Assembly: GCF_003289625.1 (NCBI RefSeq)
Contig: NZ_QMBN01000003.1
Coordinates: forward strand, 340,034-404,033
Reading direction: 5' to 3'
Length of the DNA stretch: 64,000 bases
DNA from: Microbacterium sp. SMR1
GTDB lineage: Bacteria; Actinomycetota; Actinomycetes; Actinomycetales; Microbacteriaceae
Shown: one piece after another, positions 53,724-62,339 of the stretch
How the letters are laid out: each line of letters opens with the position of its first letter
How positions within the stretch are numbered: position 1 is the first letter of the stretch
The notes under the pieces: model-generated
What the model was told of the DNA's origin: nothing
The model's input: the letters and a program-made list of their open reading frames with translations, nothing else
The model's database searches: none
Position numbers and translations under genes: made by a program

Positions 53724-55751
53724 ATGCGCGTGCTCCGAGCGGTGACGCTCTCGATCCTGGCGAGCCTGATGTTCGTCGCGGGCGGCTCCGCCGCGGCCTG
53801 GGCGACCGACCCGGTCGACCTCGGCTCGGGACGCGTCGTCGATCAGGCCGATGCACTGACATCGGGCGAAGAGCGTGCCGTGGACGAGAGGCTCACCGCG
53901 CTGAGCTCGGAGGCGGGCATCGACCTGTGGGTCGTTTACGTCGACGCGTTCACCAGCCCGTCCGATACCGAGGGCTGGGCCAACGCGGTCGCCGAACGCG
54001 GCGGCCTCGGCGTGAACCAGTACGTGCTGGCGATCGCGACCGAGCAGCGCAACTTCTACCTGTCGGGCGACACCAACGGCCCCGTCGACGGCGAGACGCT
54101 CGGCGACATCGAGACGCGCGACATCCTTCCGGAACTGCGGTCGGAGGACTGGGGCGGCGCCGCGTTCGCCGCCGCCGGCGGACTCGCGGCGGCGGTCGGT
54201 GGATCCGGCGGCGGATCCGGCGGCGCGACGGGCGGCTCGGGCATCTCGGGCCTGACGATCGTCCTCGGAATCCTCGCGGTCGGTGCCGTGATCGCCGTCA
54301 TCGTCGTCCTGGTGCGCCGTCGTCGGGCGGGCGCCGGCACCGGCTCCGCCCGTGGCGCGGCCGCCGAGCCGATCGAGGAGCTCGCCCGGCGCTCCGCCAG
54401 CGCGCTCGTGGCAGCCGACGACGCCATCCGGACGAGCGAGCAGGAGCTCGGCTTCGCGACGGCGCAGTTCGGCGACGAGGCGGCAGCCGCTTTCGCCGAG
54501 ACCCTGGCGCAGGCACGCCGGGACCTCGACGAGGCGTTCACGCTGCAGCAGCGCCTCGACGACGATCAGCCCGACACCGAGGCGGACGTCCGCGCGATCC
54601 ACACCCGCATCCTCGAGCTGTGCGCGCACGCCGACTCCGAGCTCGACGCGCGCGCCGAGGAGTTCGACCGTCTGCGCGACCTCGAGCAGAACGCACCCGA
54701 AGCGCTCGTTCGCATCCAGCAGGAACGCGGCGCCGCCGGAACCGGGCTCGACGGGGCGGTCGCCTCTCTCGAGCGGCTTCGATCGGAGTACGCCCCCGAG
54801 GAACTCGCGACCATCGGCGACAACCCCGAGCAGGTGCGCAGCCGCCTCGACTACGCCGACGAGCAGCTCGCGACGGCGCAGCGTGCGATCGCCGCGGGCG
54901 ACGGCGCTGCGGCGGCCGTGTCATTGCGTGCCGCCGAAGGAGCCGTCGCGCAGGCCGCTCAGCTGGAGGCCGCGGTCGAGAAGGTCGCCGCGGATCTCGC
55001 CACCGCCGAGCGCGACGCTGCGGCGCTCATCACGGACCTCGAACAGGACGTTGCGGCAGCGGTCGGCGTACCCGACCCCGACGGCACGCTCGCCGCGGTC
55101 GCCTCCGCCACCCGGCAGCACATCGACGCCGCGCGCTCCCAGCTGACCGGCGAGCACCGTCGCCCGCAGGCCGCGCTGTCCACGCTGCTGGGCGCGAACT
55201 CGGCGATCGACGCCGCGCTGGCCGGCGCCCGGGATGCCGCGCAGCGAGCCGCCCGCGCGCGACAGACGCTCGAACAGCAGCTGCAGCAGGCCCGGGCGCA
55301 GGTATCGGCCGCCGAGGATTACATCGGCACGCGACGCGGAGCCGTCGGTGCGACGGCCCGCACGCGAGTCGCCGAAGCTCGCGCGTCGCTCGACCGGGCG
55401 GAGGCGACCGCGCAGATCGACCCCGAGCGCGCGCTGGCCGACGCGACGCGTGCGACGCAGCTGAGCGGACTCGCGATCGACGCGGCACGCACCGATGTCG
55501 GCGGCTTCGCAACCGGCTCCCCCGGCTCGAACTCGAACGGCATGATGGGTGCCATGATCGGCGGCATGGTGCTGAACTCGCTCCTCGGGGGCGGGTCGTC
55601 CGGACGCCGCTCGTCGGGCTTCGGCGGCAGCGGCTTCGGCGGCGGCTTCAGCGGCTCGCGCGGCGGGTTCGGCGGCGGTTCACGCGGTCGCAGCGGCGGC
55701 GGCGGGTTCGGCGGCGGCGGCCGCTCTCGGCGCGGCGGCGGCCGCTTCTGA
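53724..55751 (+). CDS. TPM-domain membrane protein with coiled coil and Gly/Arg/Ser tail
   Basis: This 675-residue protein has a cleaved signal (about 1-27), an extracytoplasmic TPM domain (about 28-145; RVVDQADALTSGEERAVDE is its opening), a Gly-rich linker, one membrane helix (about 174-195, ISGLTIVLGILAVGAVIAVI), then a long cytoplasmic Ala/Glu/Arg coiled-coil region to about 585 and a Gly/Ser/Arg/Phe repeat tail ending GGGRF. TPM domains occur in envelope-stress and photosystem repair proteins. It sits 41 bases before pspA, a pairing repeated in other actinobacteria, suggesting membrane-stress work. AAGGGGAAC precedes the ATG. Confidence 0.88.
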   Translation: MRVLRAVTLSILASLMFVAGGSAAAWATDPVDLGSGRVVDQADALTSGEERAVDERLTALSSEAGIDLWVVYVDAFTSPSDTEGWANAVAERGGLGVNQYVLAIATEQRNFYLSGDTNGPVDGETLGDIETRDILPELRSEDWGGAAFAAAGGLAAAVGGSGGGSGGATGGSGISGLTIVLGILAVGAVIAVIVVLVRRRRAGAGTGSARGAAAEPIEELARRSASALVAADDAIRTSEQELGFATAQFGDEAAAAFAETLAQARRDLDEAFTLQQRLDDDQPDTEADVRAIHTRILELCAHADSELDARAEEFDRLRDLEQNAPEALVRIQQERGAAGTGLDGAVASLERLRSEYAPEELATIGDNPEQVRSRLDYADEQLATAQRAIAAGDGAAAAVSLRAAEGAVAQAAQLEAAVEKVAADLATAERDAAALITDLEQDVAAAVGVPDPDGTLAAVASATRQHIDAARSQLTGEHRRPQAALSTLLGANSAIDAALAGARDAAQRAARARQTLEQQLQQARAQVSAAEDYIGTRRGAVGATARTRVAEARASLDRAEATAQIDPERALADATRATQLSGLAIDAARTDVGGFATGSPGSNSNGMMGAMIGGMVLNSLLGGGSSGRRSSGFGGSGFGGGFSGSRGGFGGGSRGRSGGGGFGGGGRSRRGGGRF

Positions 55752-55792
55752 CGACTTCTCCCTCTTCCCGACCACCCACGAAAGGAACCCCG

Positions 55793-56527
55793 ATGGCAAA
55801 GCAGTCCATCTTCGGTCGCATCTCGACGCTCGTGAAGGCGAACATCAACGCCCTCCTCGACCAGGCCGAGGACCCGCAGAAGATGCTCGACCAGCTCGTG
55901 CGGGACTACACCAACTCGATCGCCGACGCGGAGTCGGCGATCGCCGAGACGATCGGCAACCTGCGCCTTCTCGAACGCGACCACCAGGAAGACGTCCAGG
56001 CCGCGGCCGAGTGGGGCAACAAGGCCCTCGCCGCGAGCCGGAAGGCCGACGAGCTGCGCGCGGTGGGCAACACCGCCGACGCCGACAAGTTCGACAACCT
56101 CGCGAAGGTCGCGCTGCAGCGTCAGATCAGCGAGGAGAACGAGGCCCGGACCATCGCGCCGACGATCGCGACCCAGACCGAGGTCGTCGAGAAGCTCAAG
56201 GACGGCCTCAACGGCATGAAGGTCAAGCTCGACCAGCTCCGCGCGAAGCGCTCCGAGCTGCTCGCGCGCGCCAAGACGGCCGAGGCGCAGAACCGCGTCC
56301 ACGACGCCGTCAAGTCGATCGACGTGCTCGACCCGACGAGCGAGCTCGGACGCTTCGAGGACAAGGTCCGCCGCCAGGAGGCTCTCGCCGCCGGCAAGCA
56401 GGAGCTCGCCGCCTCGAGCCTGGACGCGCAGTTCGAGAGCCTCGAGGACGTGGGCCAGCTCACCGAGGTGGAGGCGCGACTCGCCGCGCTGAAGACGGGC
56501 GGAGCCGCCGGCGCCATCGAGCGCTGA
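55793..56527 (+). CDS. pspA: PspA/IM30 family membrane-stress protein
   Basis: This 244-residue, almost fully helical protein matches PspA/Vipp1: FGRISTLVKANINALLDQAE and MLDQLVRDYTNSIADAE are the conserved N-terminal helices, followed by coiled coil to about 225. PspA forms ESCRT-III-like rings and filaments that stabilise damaged membranes. The PspF or ClgR regulators of other bacteria are not near. The ATG follows GAAAGGAA. It is paired with the TPM protein, which could anchor it to the membrane; this is inferred from gene order. Confidence 0.93.
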   Translation: MAKQSIFGRISTLVKANINALLDQAEDPQKMLDQLVRDYTNSIADAESAIAETIGNLRLLERDHQEDVQAAAEWGNKALAASRKADELRAVGNTADADKFDNLAKVALQRQISEENEARTIAPTIATQTEVVEKLKDGLNGMKVKLDQLRAKRSELLARAKTAEAQNRVHDAVKSIDVLDPTSELGRFEDKVRRQEALAAGKQELAASSLDAQFESLEDVGQLTEVEARLAALKTGGAAGAIER

Positions 56528-56611
56528 ATGCCGATGTCGACGCCCGGGCCGGCGCTGCCACCCGGGCGTCGACGCTCGACCCGCTGAGAACGCCCGACGA
56601 AGGACGAAGGA

Positions 56612-57451
56612 ATGACCCGATTCATCGTGGTCCCGCAATGGCAGGGCTCGCCCTCGACCCGGTCGATGACGCTGATCGACGGTGCTGACGCGATCGCGGG
56701 CGACCTCCCGCGCAGCGCGACCGTCCGGGTCGATGTGCCCGTCGAGGCCGGCGAGGCGCTCGGCAGCGGCATCCGGCGGTTCAGCTCGCTCCAGCGCACT
56801 CGAGACCTGGTCACGGCCGCGCTCACCGACGCCGACGGCGCCGCGGACGGCGCGAGCCCGAGCGGTCACGTGCTGGTCGTCGGCGGCGACTGCGGAGTGG
56901 CCGTGCCGGCGATCACGCACGCGGCCGCGCTGCATCCGGACATGGCCGTCGTCTGGTTCGACGCGCACGCCGACCTGCATACCCCCGAATCGTCCGCCTC
57001 GGGTGCGTTCGCGGGGATGGCCCTGCGCGCGGTGTTCGAGACGACCCCGTTGTCAACGGATGCCGCGGTGCCCGCCGATCGCATCGTCCTTGCGGGCGCC
57101 CGCGAGTTCGACGATGCAGAGACCGATGCGGTGAAGATCGCGGGTCTGACGCATCTCGGCGTTGACGACCTGGCCGATCCCGCCCGTCTGGCCGACGCGG
57201 TCGCTGCCACCGGCGCCGGCTCGGTCTACGTCCACGTCGATCTCGACGTCCTCGACCCCGCGGCGATCACGGGCGTGAGCGCGGCCGTCCCGTTCGGGCT
57301 CGACATCCCGACCCTCACCAACGCGATCGGCATCCTGCGCGGGCGGTTCTCGCTCGCCGGGGCGTCCGTGTCCGGGTTCGCTCCGCCGCACCCGGAGGCC
57401 GTCGTGGACGACATGGGCTCCGTGCTCCGGGTCGTCGGAGCGCTGGCGTGA
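56612..57451 (+). CDS. Arginase/agmatinase family ureohydrolase
   Basis: This 279-residue protein has the binuclear manganese motifs of ureohydrolases: VVGGDCGVAVP (near 89), WFDAHADLHTP (near 114-124) and YVHVDLDVLDP (near 206-216). These bind two Mn ions and hydrolyse guanidino compounds (arginine, agmatine, formiminoglutamate, guanidinobutyrate). The substrate loops differ from classical arginase, so the exact one is open. The ATG follows GAAGGAA. The stop overlaps the next gene by four bases. A guanidine-type exporter lies 6 kb away but is not linked by operon. Confidence 0.88.
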   Translation: MTRFIVVPQWQGSPSTRSMTLIDGADAIAGDLPRSATVRVDVPVEAGEALGSGIRRFSSLQRTRDLVTAALTDADGAADGASPSGHVLVVGGDCGVAVPAITHAAALHPDMAVVWFDAHADLHTPESSASGAFAGMALRAVFETTPLSTDAAVPADRIVLAGAREFDDAETDAVKIAGLTHLGVDDLADPARLADAVAATGAGSVYVHVDLDVLDPAAITGVSAAVPFGLDIPTLTNAIGILRGRFSLAGASVSGFAPPHPEAVVDDMGSVLRVVGALA

Positions 57452-57912
57452 GCGGCGTCCGGATGCCGCCCGGCGGATGGCGGCAGCGAGCCGACGCGGC
57501 GGTCGCGCGAGGCGCGGCGGTGGACCGGCTCATCCCCCGGATGCTGCTGGACTCCCCCATCAGCGAGTTCGGCGCCCGGGCGGGCACCGCCTTCGGCTTC
57601 GTCTGGGGCACGCTGTGGTCGACCGGCCGCGTCGAACGACGTCAGGGGCTGTGGGTCTTCCGCGGGATGCCGGAATGGACGTTCGGCCGCGGGGGCGTCT
57701 GCGTCGGGTCGTGCTTCCTCACCGGCGACCGTGAACCGAGCGAGCGGATCCTCACGCACGAGGCCGTGCACGCTCGGCAGTGGCGGCGATACGGACTGCT
57801 CATGCCGTTGCTCTACCTGATCGCGGGCCGCGATCCCCTGCGCAACCGATTCGAGATAGACGCGGGACTGGCCGACGGCAACTACATCCCACGGCGCGCC
57901 GAGAGCCGCTGA
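57448..57912 (+). CDS. Small protein with an HExxH motif
   Basis: This 154-residue protein contains the sequence RILTHEAVHARQWRRYG near 101-117, an HExxH zinc-metalloprotease motif, and a C-terminal Asp/Glu pattern (FEIDAGLADGNYIP) that could supply a third ligand. There is no signal peptide; a hydrophobic patch (MPLLYLIAG) follows the motif. Similar actinobacterial proteins have been labelled Fe-S oxidoreductase without cause. It overlaps the ureohydrolase by four bases, so the two are translated together. Function unknown. Confidence 0.7.
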   Translation: MSGVRMPPGGWRQRADAAVARGAAVDRLIPRMLLDSPISEFGARAGTAFGFVWGTLWSTGRVERRQGLWVFRGMPEWTFGRGGVCVGSCFLTGDREPSERILTHEAVHARQWRRYGLLMPLLYLIAGRDPLRNRFEIDAGLADGNYIPRRAESR

Positions 57913-57918
57913 CGGACC

Positions 57919-58380
57919 TCAGCGGGCGGTCGCGAGCCCGAAGCGCTCGGGCGTGTGGATCGACGCGGCGGTCATTCCGCAGCGCGCGGTGAGGTGATCG
58001 ACGATGTCGGCCGTTCCGAGGAACCCGCCCAGCAGGTGCACGCGCGTCGCCTTCGCGGCATCTGTGCACAGCATCTCGTCGGCCCACGCGGTGACGGCGC
58101 GAGAGAGCGCCTCGCCCGACCCGCAGCCCCGGCCGGAACCCGGAGCACCGGTTCGGCGTGAACGGTCGAGCCAGGTCACGACCATGCGGGCCGGCGCCGA
58201 CACGGTGCCGATCCAGGCGGCGTCGGGCACCTCGATGAAGACCCGGCCGGTCGAGCACAGCGGCAGGGTGGCGAGGAGCGCCTCGAGCTCGGTGAGCGAG
58301 TGCTCGTCGGCCGTCACCAGGTGCTGCACCCGGACGTGCTTCGAGGCGCGGCAGGCGGCGGCGCTGTGGAGCTCGGTCAT
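57919..58380 (-). CDS. Siderophore-interacting-protein (SIP) domain protein, iron regulated
   Basis: This 153-residue protein resembles the C-terminal NAD(P)H-binding half of siderophore-interacting ferric reductases: HLVTADEHSLTELEALLATLP near 22-42 (in part) and GRVFIEVPDAAWIG near 46. The FAD-binding half is absent, so it is either a stand-alone SIP domain or a truncated descendant. The ATG at 58380 follows GGAG. The -10 box TATAGT and an iron box upstream show control by a DtxR/IdeR repressor. It is tail to tail with the HExxH gene after six bases. Confidence 0.75.
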   Translation of the reverse strand: MTELHSAAACRASKHVRVQHLVTADEHSLTELEALLATLPLCSTGRVFIEVPDAAWIGTVSAPARMVVTWLDRSRRTGAPGSGRGCGSGEALSRAVTAWADEMLCTDAAKATRVHLLGGFLGTADIVDHLTARCGMTAASIHTPERFGLATAR

Positions 58381-58389
58381 GATGACTCC

Positions 58390-58422
58390 ACTATACCCGC
58401 GGTGTAGGCATGCCTTACCTAC
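58390..58422 (-). promoter_or_regulatory. Promoter with DtxR/IdeR-type iron box
   Basis: GTAGGCATGCCTTACCTAC (58404-58422) is a 19-bp site that on the minus strand reads GTAGGTAAGGCATGCCTAC, close to the iron-box consensus TTAGGTTAGGCTAACCTAA (about 14-15 of 19, W and S positions allowed). TATAGT (58390-58395) is the -10 box. The iron box covers the -35 region, where an iron-loaded repressor would block transcription. Confidence 0.65.
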
Positions 58423-58450
58423 GTAGCCGAACCGGATGGCCCCCAAAGTC

Positions 58451-59173
58451 TCACATCAGGATGATGCGGCGCAGCTCGGCGAGCTCGTCGTCGGCGAGTC
58501 CCTGCGACCGCAGGTAGTCGGCCGGGGAACCGAAACGCTCGCGCAGGTCGGCCAGGAGCGCGCGCATCACCGGCGCGGGCGACCGCGTGGCCAGGTCGAC
58601 CAGCTGCGGGGCGTCGGGATGGTGCGCGCGGAGATACGCGAGGATGGGCGCGTTACGCTCGGCCGGCAGCAACGTCTCCGTGCGGGCGTAGTCGTCGACG
58701 ACGGCATCCTCGTCCACTCCCGCTGCCGCGAGGATCATCGCGATCGTCACTCCGGTGCGGTCCTTGCCGATCGTGCAGTGCACGAGCACCGGCTGATCGG
58801 CGATGACCCCGCGGACGACCTCGAGCACTCGCGGAGCCGAGTCGTCGACGAGCGAGCGATACATCGACTCGAGCGACATATCGGCGCGGAACAGCGAGGC
58901 GACCGACCCCAGGAACAGCGGCACCCGCTGGGTCTCGATGGAGAGATCTCCGAGGGCCGTGGGCTCGGAGCGCACCTCGTCGTCGTCGCGCAGGTCGATG
59001 ATGCGACGCAGCCCGAGCTCGCCGAGAGCGCGGCGCCCGGCGTCGTCGACGCGGAAGAGGTTGCCCGAACGGTAGAGCACGCCCGACCGGGTCGAGGTGC
59101 TTCCCGCCCGCAGCCCGCCGGTGTCGCGGAAGTTCAAGGCTCCCGGCACCGACAGCGATGCCGCGCCGCTCAT
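58451..59173 (-). CDS. Tyrosine-protein phosphatase (Y_phosphatase3, MptpB-like)
   Basis: This 240-residue protein has the phosphatase signature HCTIGKDRTG with Cys133 and Arg139, of the variant with Lys-Asp typical of PtpB-like phosphatases that may also act on phosphoinositides. NFRDTGGLRAG (14-24) and RSGNLFRVDDAGRRAL (35-50) are the conserved N-terminal parts. It has no signal peptide. The start overlaps the stop of the AhpD-like gene by four bases. Confidence 0.9.
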   Translation of the reverse strand: MSGAASLSVPGALNFRDTGGLRAGSTSTRSGVLYRSGNLFRVDDAGRRALGELGLRRIIDLRDDDEVRSEPTALGDLSIETQRVPLFLGSVASLFRADMSLESMYRSLVDDSAPRVLEVVRGVIADQPVLVHCTIGKDRTGVTIAMILAAAGVDEDAVVDDYARTETLLPAERNAPILAYLRAHHPDAPQLVDLATRSPAPVMRALLADLRERFGSPADYLRSQGLADDELAELRRIILM

Positions 59174-59646
59174 CCGGCGGGACGCGGGAGCGGCGGCACG
59201 GGGTACCGGCCCGCGATCGTCAGGCGATTGAACGCGTTGATCGAGATGAATAGCCAGCTCAGCGCGACGTACTCCGCCTCGGAGAAGACCCCGCCCACAC
59301 GGTCGTACAGCTCGTCCGAGACGCCCTCGTCGGCGATGTGCACATACGCCTCGGCGAGCTCGAGAGCCGTACGCTCGCGGTCGTCGAAGACCCCCGACTC
59401 GCGCCACGTGGCGAGCTGGGCGATCTCGTCGGCCGTCACGCCGGCGGCCACCGCCCGCCCCACATGCACGCGCACGCAGTACGCGCAGCCGTTGAGCTGC
59501 GAGCTGTGGACGAGCGCGAGCTCTTTCAGACGCTCGTCGATGCCGGCATCCTGCGCGATGGTCCCGACCGTGCGGGCGAACGCGTCGAGCGCGTCGTAGG
59601 CCGGACGAGCCGCCTTGGCGAGATGGATGCGCCGCTCCGGATTCAT
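59170..59646 (-). CDS. Carboxymuconolactone decarboxylase/AhpD-like protein
   Basis: This 158-residue helical protein has the AhpD active-site motif CAYCVRVH with Cys54, Cys57 and His61, which makes it a likely alkylhydroperoxidase-type thiol peroxidase rather than a decarboxylase. NPERRIHLAKAARPAY starts it, and INAFNRLTIAGRYPV ends the core. The ATG at 59646 has a TAGGGT box six bases upstream. It is the first gene of a two-gene unit with the tyrosine phosphatase. Confidence 0.9.
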   Translation of the reverse strand: MNPERRIHLAKAARPAYDALDAFARTVGTIAQDAGIDERLKELALVHSSQLNGCAYCVRVHVGRAVAAGVTADEIAQLATWRESGVFDDRERTALELAEAYVHIADEGVSDELYDRVGGVFSEAEYVALSWLFISINAFNRLTIAGRYPVPPLPRPAG

Positions 59647-59652
59647 GCGTCA

Positions 59653-59658
59653 ACCCTA
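59653..59658 (-). promoter_or_regulatory. -10 box TAGGGT of the AhpD-like/phosphatase operon, leaderless
   Basis: TAGGGT is followed by TGACGC and then the ATG at 59646. No ribosome binding site lies before the ATG. Confidence 0.45.
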
Positions 59659-59699
59659 TCCACCGCACTCCCCCGTCGCGCGAGAATGGTCCCTCCCCG

Positions 59700-60647
59700 A
59701 TGCGAAGGATCACCGTGCACGACGACACGTTCGACGAGTTCTCGTTCCTGCCCGTCCAGGCCGCCGAGGCCGGCGTTCCGACACCCGCGGCCGAGCGGCT
59801 GTTCACCTTCGCCCCTGACGGGCGACCGGTCAGCGCGCTCCGACTCGGCGACGGCGAGCCCGAGGTCACCCTTCTCCACGGGGCCGGCCTCAACGCCCAT
59901 ACGTGGGATCGCACCGTCCTCGCGCTCGGGCGGCCGGCGCTGGCGATCGACCTGCCGGGACACGGTGACTCCGCGTGGCGCGACGACGCCGACTACACGG
60001 GACGGACGCTCGCGGTCGACATCGCTCCGGCGCTCGCGCAGTGGACGACGACGCCGCAGGTCGTGGTCGGGCAGTCGCTCGGCGGCCTCACGGCCGCGGC
60101 GCTCGCTGCTACGCACCCCGAGCTCGTGCGTGCCCTCGTGATCGTCGACATCGCGCCCGGGCTCGACCCCGCCGGAGCGGCGTCGCAGATCCGGCGGTTC
60201 TTCGCCGGACCGACGAGCTGGGCCTCCCGCGCGGAGATGGTCGAGCGTGCACTGTCGTTCGGCCTCGGCGGAGACCGCACCGCGGCCGAGCGCGGCGTCT
60301 TCCTCAACTCGCGCGTGCGCGACGACGGCCGCGTGGAGTGGAAGCACCACTTCGCACGCATCGCCAACGGACTCGCCGCCGACCCCGGCGCCGCGGCCGC
60401 GGCATCCGAGCGGCAGGATGCGCTGGCGCCCGCCCTCGCGGCATCCGGCTGGGATGACTTCGCCGCCGTGGCGGCGCCCATCACGCTCGTACGCGGCACA
60501 CGGGGCTATCTGACCGACGCCGACGTCGATCGGTTCGGCGAGCGCCTTCCCGCAGCGCGCATCGTCACGGTGGAATCGGGCCACAACGTGCAGGAGGAGC
60601 TCCCGACCGAGCTCGCCCGCATCATCCGCGACGCCGCCACCGCCTGA
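59700..60647 (+). CDS. Alpha/beta hydrolase
   Basis: This 315-residue protein has nucleophile Ser126 in VVGQSLGGLTA, the oxyanion region LLHGAGLNAHTW (58-69), DLPGHGDSAW (84-93) and the catalytic His in VESGHNVQEE near 298. The first ~45 residues are an extra segment. It is soluble with no signal peptide. The substrate is unknown. It is divergent from the AhpD-like gene with 53 bases between the starts. CCCTCCCCG before the ATG is not a ribosome binding site, and the exact start is uncertain. Confidence 0.87.
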   Translation: MRRITVHDDTFDEFSFLPVQAAEAGVPTPAAERLFTFAPDGRPVSALRLGDGEPEVTLLHGAGLNAHTWDRTVLALGRPALAIDLPGHGDSAWRDDADYTGRTLAVDIAPALAQWTTTPQVVVGQSLGGLTAAALAATHPELVRALVIVDIAPGLDPAGAASQIRRFFAGPTSWASRAEMVERALSFGLGGDRTAAERGVFLNSRVRDDGRVEWKHHFARIANGLAADPGAAAAASERQDALAPALAASGWDDFAAVAAPITLVRGTRGYLTDADVDRFGERLPAARIVTVESGHNVQEELPTELARIIRDAATA

Positions 60648-60744
60648 CTCCGCTGAGCCTGCGCACGGCCCGCTCTCGATGAAATAGGGAGTCGCCGTGC
60701 GACGCTGGACGTCGGTGAATGCGTCTCGCGGTCGTGGCGGACCC

Positions 60745-60750
60745 TAGGCT
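60745..60750 (+). promoter_or_regulatory. Probable -10 box (TAGGCT) of the ABC transporter operon
   Basis: TAGGCT lies 77 bases before the ATG of the binding protein in a 180-base gap that holds no gene. It matches the hexamer used at several other promoters in the window. An upstream hairpin-like repeat was not found. Confidence 0.4.
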
Positions 60751-60827
60751 GTATGCCGCACTGAGTTCGCGGACGCGCATCGGACAGCAACGATGCCACC
60801 GCCCTTGCGAAAGGAACCCTCCTCCAC

Positions 60828-62339
60828 ATGCTCCGCCGCACCACCGTGACCGCCACCGCGCTGCTGGCCGCAAGCACGCTCCTCCTCGCCGGCTGCACCG
60901 GGTCGACCGAGCCCGGTCCGTCCGCCACCATGGGCGTCCCCGATCCCGACGCCAGCGTCAACATCCGCCTCGTGCTCGAGCCCTCGAACCTCGACATCCG
61001 GCAGACCGCGGGCATCTCGCTCGAGCAGATCCTGATCGACAACGTGTATCAGGGGCTTGTCGCCCGCACGATCGATGGTGAGGTCGTCGACGGGCTCGCG
61101 TCATCTCACGAGGTATCCGCGGACGGGCTGACGTACACGTTCACCCTCCGCGAGGGGATCGTCTTCCATGATGGGCAGCCGCTTACCCCGCAGGATGTCG
61201 TGTGGTCGCTGACGACGCACCGTGACACGGCCGAGTTCGCCGACTCGGAACGCCTCGCGAATGTCGCATCCATCACCGCCGACGGCCAGACCATCACCCT
61301 CATCCTCAACCAGCCTGACTCGTCGTTGCTGTGGAATCTGACAGGCCGCGCGGGCCTGATCATGAAAGAGGGCGACACGGTCGACTACAGCACGAAGGCC
61401 AACGGAACGGGGCCCTATCGGTTGGGCGATTGGCGCCAGGGCGCGAGCCTGACCCTCGAACGCAACGACGCCTATTGGGGTGACGCAGCCAAGGTCGCCG
61501 AGGTCTCGTTCGTTTTCATCCCCGACACCCAGGCCGCCATCAACGCCGCCCTAACCGGCGAGGTCGACGTTCTCACTGGATTCGACGCGAACCTCGCCGA
61601 GCAGGTCGAAGCCAACGGTGATTTCGTCGTCGACACGGGCGTCTCAACGGGCAAGAGCGTGCTCGCGATGAACAGCACGACCGGTCCCCTGGCCGACGTG
61701 CGCGTTCGTGAGGCGATCCGCTCGGCGATCGACCACGATGCCATCGTCGAGGCGGTTGGCGCGGGCCAGACGTTGTTCGGTCCGATTCCCGAGCTCGACC
61801 CCGGCTATGAAGATCTGTCCGACGTCGTGTCATACGACCCCGAAGCGGCTCGCGCCCTGCTCAGCGACGCGGGAGTTTCCGACCTGTCGCTGACTCTGAC
61901 GATCCCGTCGGATTACGGGACGACGGTCCCCCAGATCCTGGTCTCCAACTTCAACGACGTCGGGATCGACCTCAGGGTCAACCCCGTCGACTTCGGCACC
62001 TGGCTCAGCGACGTGTACACGAATAAGGACTACGAGCTCAGCGTCGTCAACCACGCCGAGCCGCGCGACTTCGAGAACTGGGCGAACCCAGACTATTACT
62101 TCACCTACGACAACGCCGAGGTGCAGGATCTCTACGCGCAGTCGCTGCTCGCAACGGACGAGCAGTCTGCCGATGACCTCTTGAAGAAGGCTGCGCGGAT
62201 CGTGTCCGAGGACCACGCCGCCGATTGGCTCTACAACTGGGCTTCGGTGGTCGCGGTCGCCACGAACGTCTCGGGCATGCCCATCGACAACGTGAACGCC
62301 CGCATCAACCTCGCCGAGATCGCCAAGAGCGACGGGTGA
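60828..62339 (+). CDS. Peptide/nickel-type ABC transporter substrate-binding lipoprotein
   Basis: This 503-residue protein is a family 5 solute-binding protein. It starts with a lipoprotein signal (TATALLAASTLLLAGC, lipidated Cys23) and has the SBP_bac_5 core: VYQGLVARTIDGEVVDGLA, TFTLREGIVFHDGQPLTPQDV (in part), and GPYRLGDWRQGASLTLERND (in part) near 180-200. It should bind oligopeptides or another small ligand outside the membrane and hand it to the permeases that follow. The start has GAAAGGAAC upstream. The stop overlaps the permease start by four bases (GTGA). Confidence 0.92.
   Translation: MLRRTTVTATALLAASTLLLAGCTGSTEPGPSATMGVPDPDASVNIRLVLEPSNLDIRQTAGISLEQILIDNVYQGLVARTIDGEVVDGLASSHEVSADGLTYTFTLREGIVFHDGQPLTPQDVVWSLTTHRDTAEFADSERLANVASITADGQTITLILNQPDSSLLWNLTGRAGLIMKEGDTVDYSTKANGTGPYRLGDWRQGASLTLERNDAYWGDAAKVAEVSFVFIPDTQAAINAALTGEVDVLTGFDANLAEQVEANGDFVVDTGVSTGKSVLAMNSTTGPLADVRVREAIRSAIDHDAIVEAVGAGQTLFGPIPELDPGYEDLSDVVSYDPEAARALLSDAGVSDLSLTLTIPSDYGTTVPQILVSNFNDVGIDLRVNPVDFGTWLSDVYTNKDYELSVVNHAEPRDFENWANPDYYFTYDNAEVQDLYAQSLLATDEQSADDLLKKAARIVSEDHAADWLYNWASVVAVATNVSGMPIDNVNARINLAEIAKSDG

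Noticed and set aside
50102-57451. A guanidine-use cluster joining the exporter pair with the ureohydrolase at 56612
   Set aside because: They are 6 kb apart, on opposite strands, with unrelated genes between; no guanidine carboxylase or carboxyguanidine hydrolase is present and the ureohydrolase substrate is unknown.
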